Part shown: piece by piece, positions 61,910 through 64,000 of the stretch
Layout of the letters: every line of letters begins with the position of its first letter
Position numbering within the stretch: the first letter of the stretch is position 1
Source of the DNA: an uncultured Kiloniellaceae bacterium
GTDB taxonomy: Bacteria; Pseudomonadota; Alphaproteobacteria; Kiloniellales; Kiloniellaceae
Length of the DNA: 64,000 nucleotides
Reading direction: 5' to 3'
NCBI GenBank assembly: GCA_947500035.1
Contig: CANMQP010000019.1
Location: 110,703-174,702, forward strand
The notes under the pieces: model-generated
The model's database searches: none
Seen by the model: only the letters and a program-made list of their open reading frames with translations
Told to the model about the DNA's origin: nothing
Translations under genes and position numbers: made by a program

Positions 61910-64000
61910 CGGCCCACAAGCGGTCTACCAGGGTGTGCACTTTGTAGATTACCAAACCTATCTGTCCAAACTGAAAAGTTTTTTGTCGTTCCGCCTCCGA
62001 ACTTTGTTGCTAAGTTTCCAACTATTCGGTCAGTCCTCACAAACCGCACGAATGCGTTGTCGGAGATAGCACGAACCGGCGACTGAACAGTGCTCTTGGC
62101 TTGCAGTAGAACACGCACTTCAGAAACCGATAAACTGAACTGACTTTTGTTGTATATCCTAGCCGAATTCATATGAATATTGACGACATGCTCCATTCCC
62201 TCAGACGATAGGTTAATTCGTGATTGTACCCGCCCCGGCACCCTCCTGGGTGGGCTACCGCTGGGTCGGGTTGTACCTCCTCCACGCTTTCCGAATAAAT
62301 ATTCAAGTGCTTTGCGGATAAAATCAACTTTTCCGATCGAATTCCCGCCTCCTGAATCTCCGGAGAAAGCATGGAAACCCAATTCCCCCCCCTCTGCAGA
62401 CGCTAGTTGATATTTGTAACTTGCCTCTTCTGCTTCTTCAGAACCATGTCCGCCTACAGCAGCGACTTGCGCAACCAGAGAGGAAAACGCTCCTGAAATC
62501 GCACCGTTCTTAAACTTGCCGCCACCGAGCTCGGCTCCGACACCTCCAGCAACCGCCGCCCCAGCTATAGCTGGCACTCCCTGTATCTTCAGAGCACCAA
62601 AACCTGACCCCGCTGCACCACCAAATGCACCAGACAGGAATCCGCTGGAAAATTCTCCACCACGCGCAACGGAACTGACACCGCCAATTACACCATGCGC
62701 AACCGATCTGATTGCCATTTGGGCAGCGATAGTTAACCCCTGGAGTCCCGGTATGAAGTCCACCGCCGCAGTGAGGGCCGTAGTCACAAAAGTTATACTC
62801 GCCGATCTTAAAGCGTCACTGAGACTCCCCCCATTGGCAAGCGTCACCAATCCCGAGAAAGCAGCTGCCCCAAGCGCCCCTCCAAATGCACTCGCAACGA
62901 CTTGCCCAACGATCTGTACGATCTCGTTCTGTAGGGCTTTCTTAACGAAAGAGACGATCGCCTTGAAGGCCTTGGAGAAGAACTTCGCGATCTTCTTAAA
63001 GATCTTTTTAAAGAAGAACCCGGACGGGTCCGTATAGCTCAGCGGATTGTTCTTGACGTAGCTGTAGCGGTTGAAGGACTGGGTATCGTCCGGCGCCTGC
63101 ACGTTGGGATCGGCGGAGAGGAAACGTCCCAGGGTCGGATCGTAGACCCGGCCGTTCATGTGGATCAGGCCAACCCCGTCCAGATGCTCGTGCCCGGTGA
63201 AACCTCTGGGCGTTTCGCTGGGGGCCGCCGGGGTTCCCGCGTTCCAGTCGGTGAGCCGGCGTTTGCCGTGGGCGTCGTAGGAAAGATGCTCGGTGACCAC
63301 ACCGCTCTCGTCGGTGATTGATTCCACCGAACCCAGATGATCCTTGTGCAGGTAGCGGGTCTTGTCGGTGAGCGTCTGGCCATCGTCGATCTTGGTATAG
63401 ATCGCCACCGTGCCGCCGCCGGAGCGGATGTAGTGCACCAGCTCGTCCGGCTGGTTCAGGCGGCTGCGCCGTTCGTAGCTGCTGCCGATGTAGGTCGTCG
63501 TCGTGGTGATGCCGTTGGTCAGAGCGTTCTGCTGTATCCGCGCCCGGCTCGGGCCATAGACGAACGACGTCTGGTTGCCGGTCAGGCTGTCGGCGATGGC
63601 CAGGGGCTTGTTGAAGGAGGTCCAGGAGGTGGTCCGCCCTGCCCCGGAGATCATGCTGCCGTTGGCATCGTATGTATAAGTGTTCGCACCCGCCGTGGTG
63701 ACCGCATGCGGCCCCGCCCCGTTCTGGCCGTAGAGATAAGCCCCCACATCCGACTTGTTGGTGATGTTGCCCAAAGCGTCGTAGGCATAGATCGTGGTGT
63801 TGAGGGTCGAACTGGTGCTGGTATCGGTCAGCTTGGATTCCGTCAGCCGGTTCAGGCCGTCATAGAGGAAGGCCTCTTTCCGGTCCCGGGCCAGGTCGTT
63901 GCGCTCCTGGAGATTGCCCAGCCTGTCGAAGGCAAAGCTGAGGTTCTGGATGGAGGTGCCGCCCGCGTTGGTCTGGATGGAATCCACCAGGGCCGTCGCC
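61906..64000 (-). CDS. RHS-repeat toxin protein, partial (N-terminus off the right edge)
   Basis: The frame is open to the right edge, and 698 codons are visible. YD/RHS repeats precede the RHS-associated core (GRVYDPTLGRFLSADPNVQ, then NRYSYVKNNPLSYTDPSG). After the core come a basic amphipathic FKKIFKKIAKFFSKAFK, a Gly/Ala-rich region and a variable C-terminal domain of about 100 residues. That domain has HVVNIHMNSARIYNKSQFSL and NFSVWTDRFGNLQSAHPG, with His, Lys, Ser and Thr in the order of BECR-type ribonuclease toxins. Inter-bacterial killing is the likely role. The toxin assignment is by pattern. Confidence 0.88.
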   Translation of the reverse strand, partial: ATALVDSIQTNAGGTSIQNLSFAFDRLGNLQERNDLARDRKEAFLYDGLNRLTESKLTDTSTSSTLNTTIYAYDALGNITNKSDVGAYLYGQNGAGPHAVTTAGANTYTYDANGSMISGAGRTTSWTSFNKPLAIADSLTGNQTSFVYGPSRARIQQNALTNGITTTTTYIGSSYERRSRLNQPDELVHYIRSGGGTVAIYTKIDDGQTLTDKTRYLHKDHLGSVESITDESGVVTEHLSYDAHGKRRLTDWNAGTPAAPSETPRGFTGHEHLDGVGLIHMNGRVYDPTLGRFLSADPNVQAPDDTQSFNRYSYVKNNPLSYTDPSGFFFKKIFKKIAKFFSKAFKAIVSFVKKALQNEIVQIVGQVVASAFGGALGAAAFSGLVTLANGGSLSDALRSASITFVTTALTAAVDFIPGLQGLTIAAQMAIRSVAHGVIGGVSSVARGGEFSSGFLSGAFGGAAGSGFGALKIQGVPAIAGAAVAGGVGAELGGGKFKNGAISGAFSSLVAQVAAVGGHGSEEAEEASYKYQLASAEGGELGFHAFSGDSGGGNSIGKVDFIRKALEYLFGKRGGGTTRPSGSPPRRVPGRVQSRINLSSEGMEHVVNIHMNSARIYNKSQFSLSVSEVRVLLQAKSTVQSPVRAISDNAFVRFVRTDRIVGNLATKFGGGTTKNFSVWTDRFGNLQSAHPGRPLVGR

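Noticed and set aside
1..64000. tRNA or rRNA genes
   Set aside because: No cloverleaf with a GTTCGAATC-type T-loop or rRNA-like stretch was noticed by eye. A tRNA-search program would settle it.

Overview
The window looks like chromosomal DNA of an alphaproteobacterium, probably a marine or halophilic member of the Rhodospirillales type. This is inferred from the high-GC core, the LOV-kinase/chemoreceptor operon, the RTX/type I secretion genes and the carnitine-type catabolic operon. No rRNA, tRNA or marker gene fixes the taxonomy. Gene order is bacterial, with tight operons and several 4-bp start/stop overlaps.

Layout. 1-6.2 kb: two LysE/RhtB exporters (one cut by the left edge), a glutamine-amidotransferase-like enzyme, a LysR regulator divergent from a GNAT acetyltransferase/MFS pair, a threonine-dehydratase-like enzyme with its exporter, and a tiny mercury-transport pair (merF plus a GDCCVxC protein). 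6.4-10.0 kb: an operon of LOV-domain histidine kinase, response regulator and chemoreceptor. 10.6-15.4 kb: small enzymes, a MarR regulator with a palindromic operator divergent from an MFS transporter, and an ACT-like protein. 15.5-26.3 kb: an HlyC-type acyltransferase and a giant (about 3,296 aa) RTX protein with about 13 tandem modules. 27-33.5 kb: a secreted hydrolase, a cyclopropane-fatty-acid synthase, a beta-hydroxyacid dehydrogenase, and a LysR divergent from an ABM/DUF2798/RidA cluster that carries a nested inverted-repeat element. 33.6-40.6 kb: a second RTX protein, carrying CHRD and spondin-type domains, in an operon with its type I secretion ABC transporter and HlyD adaptor. 41-46.8 kb: an oxidoreductase, an L,D-transpeptidase, and a methyltransferase/asparagine synthase/glycosyltransferase group. 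47-52.7 kb: a very large secreted FG-GAP protein with Ser/Thr-rich stretches resembling pore-forming hairpins, a secreted tail-collar protein, and a PEP-CTERM protein. 53.1-58.3 kb: a carnitine/crotonobetaine-like CoA operon with a divergent GlxA/AraC-type regulator. 58.3-64 kb: an accessory region with a dead IS6 copy, an AT-rich orphan gene, a REP-associated (Y1) transposase with perfect inverted repeats, and an RHS toxin with its immunity gene, cut by the right edge.

How it fits together. Export and surface display dominate: two RTX substrates share one visible T1SS (no TolC gene is in view), and one RTX has a dedicated acyltransferase. The most unusual candidate is the pair of secreted collar protein and 1,406-aa FG-GAP/pore-former-like protein. 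The right end is a toxin and mobile-element island that differs in base composition from the core.
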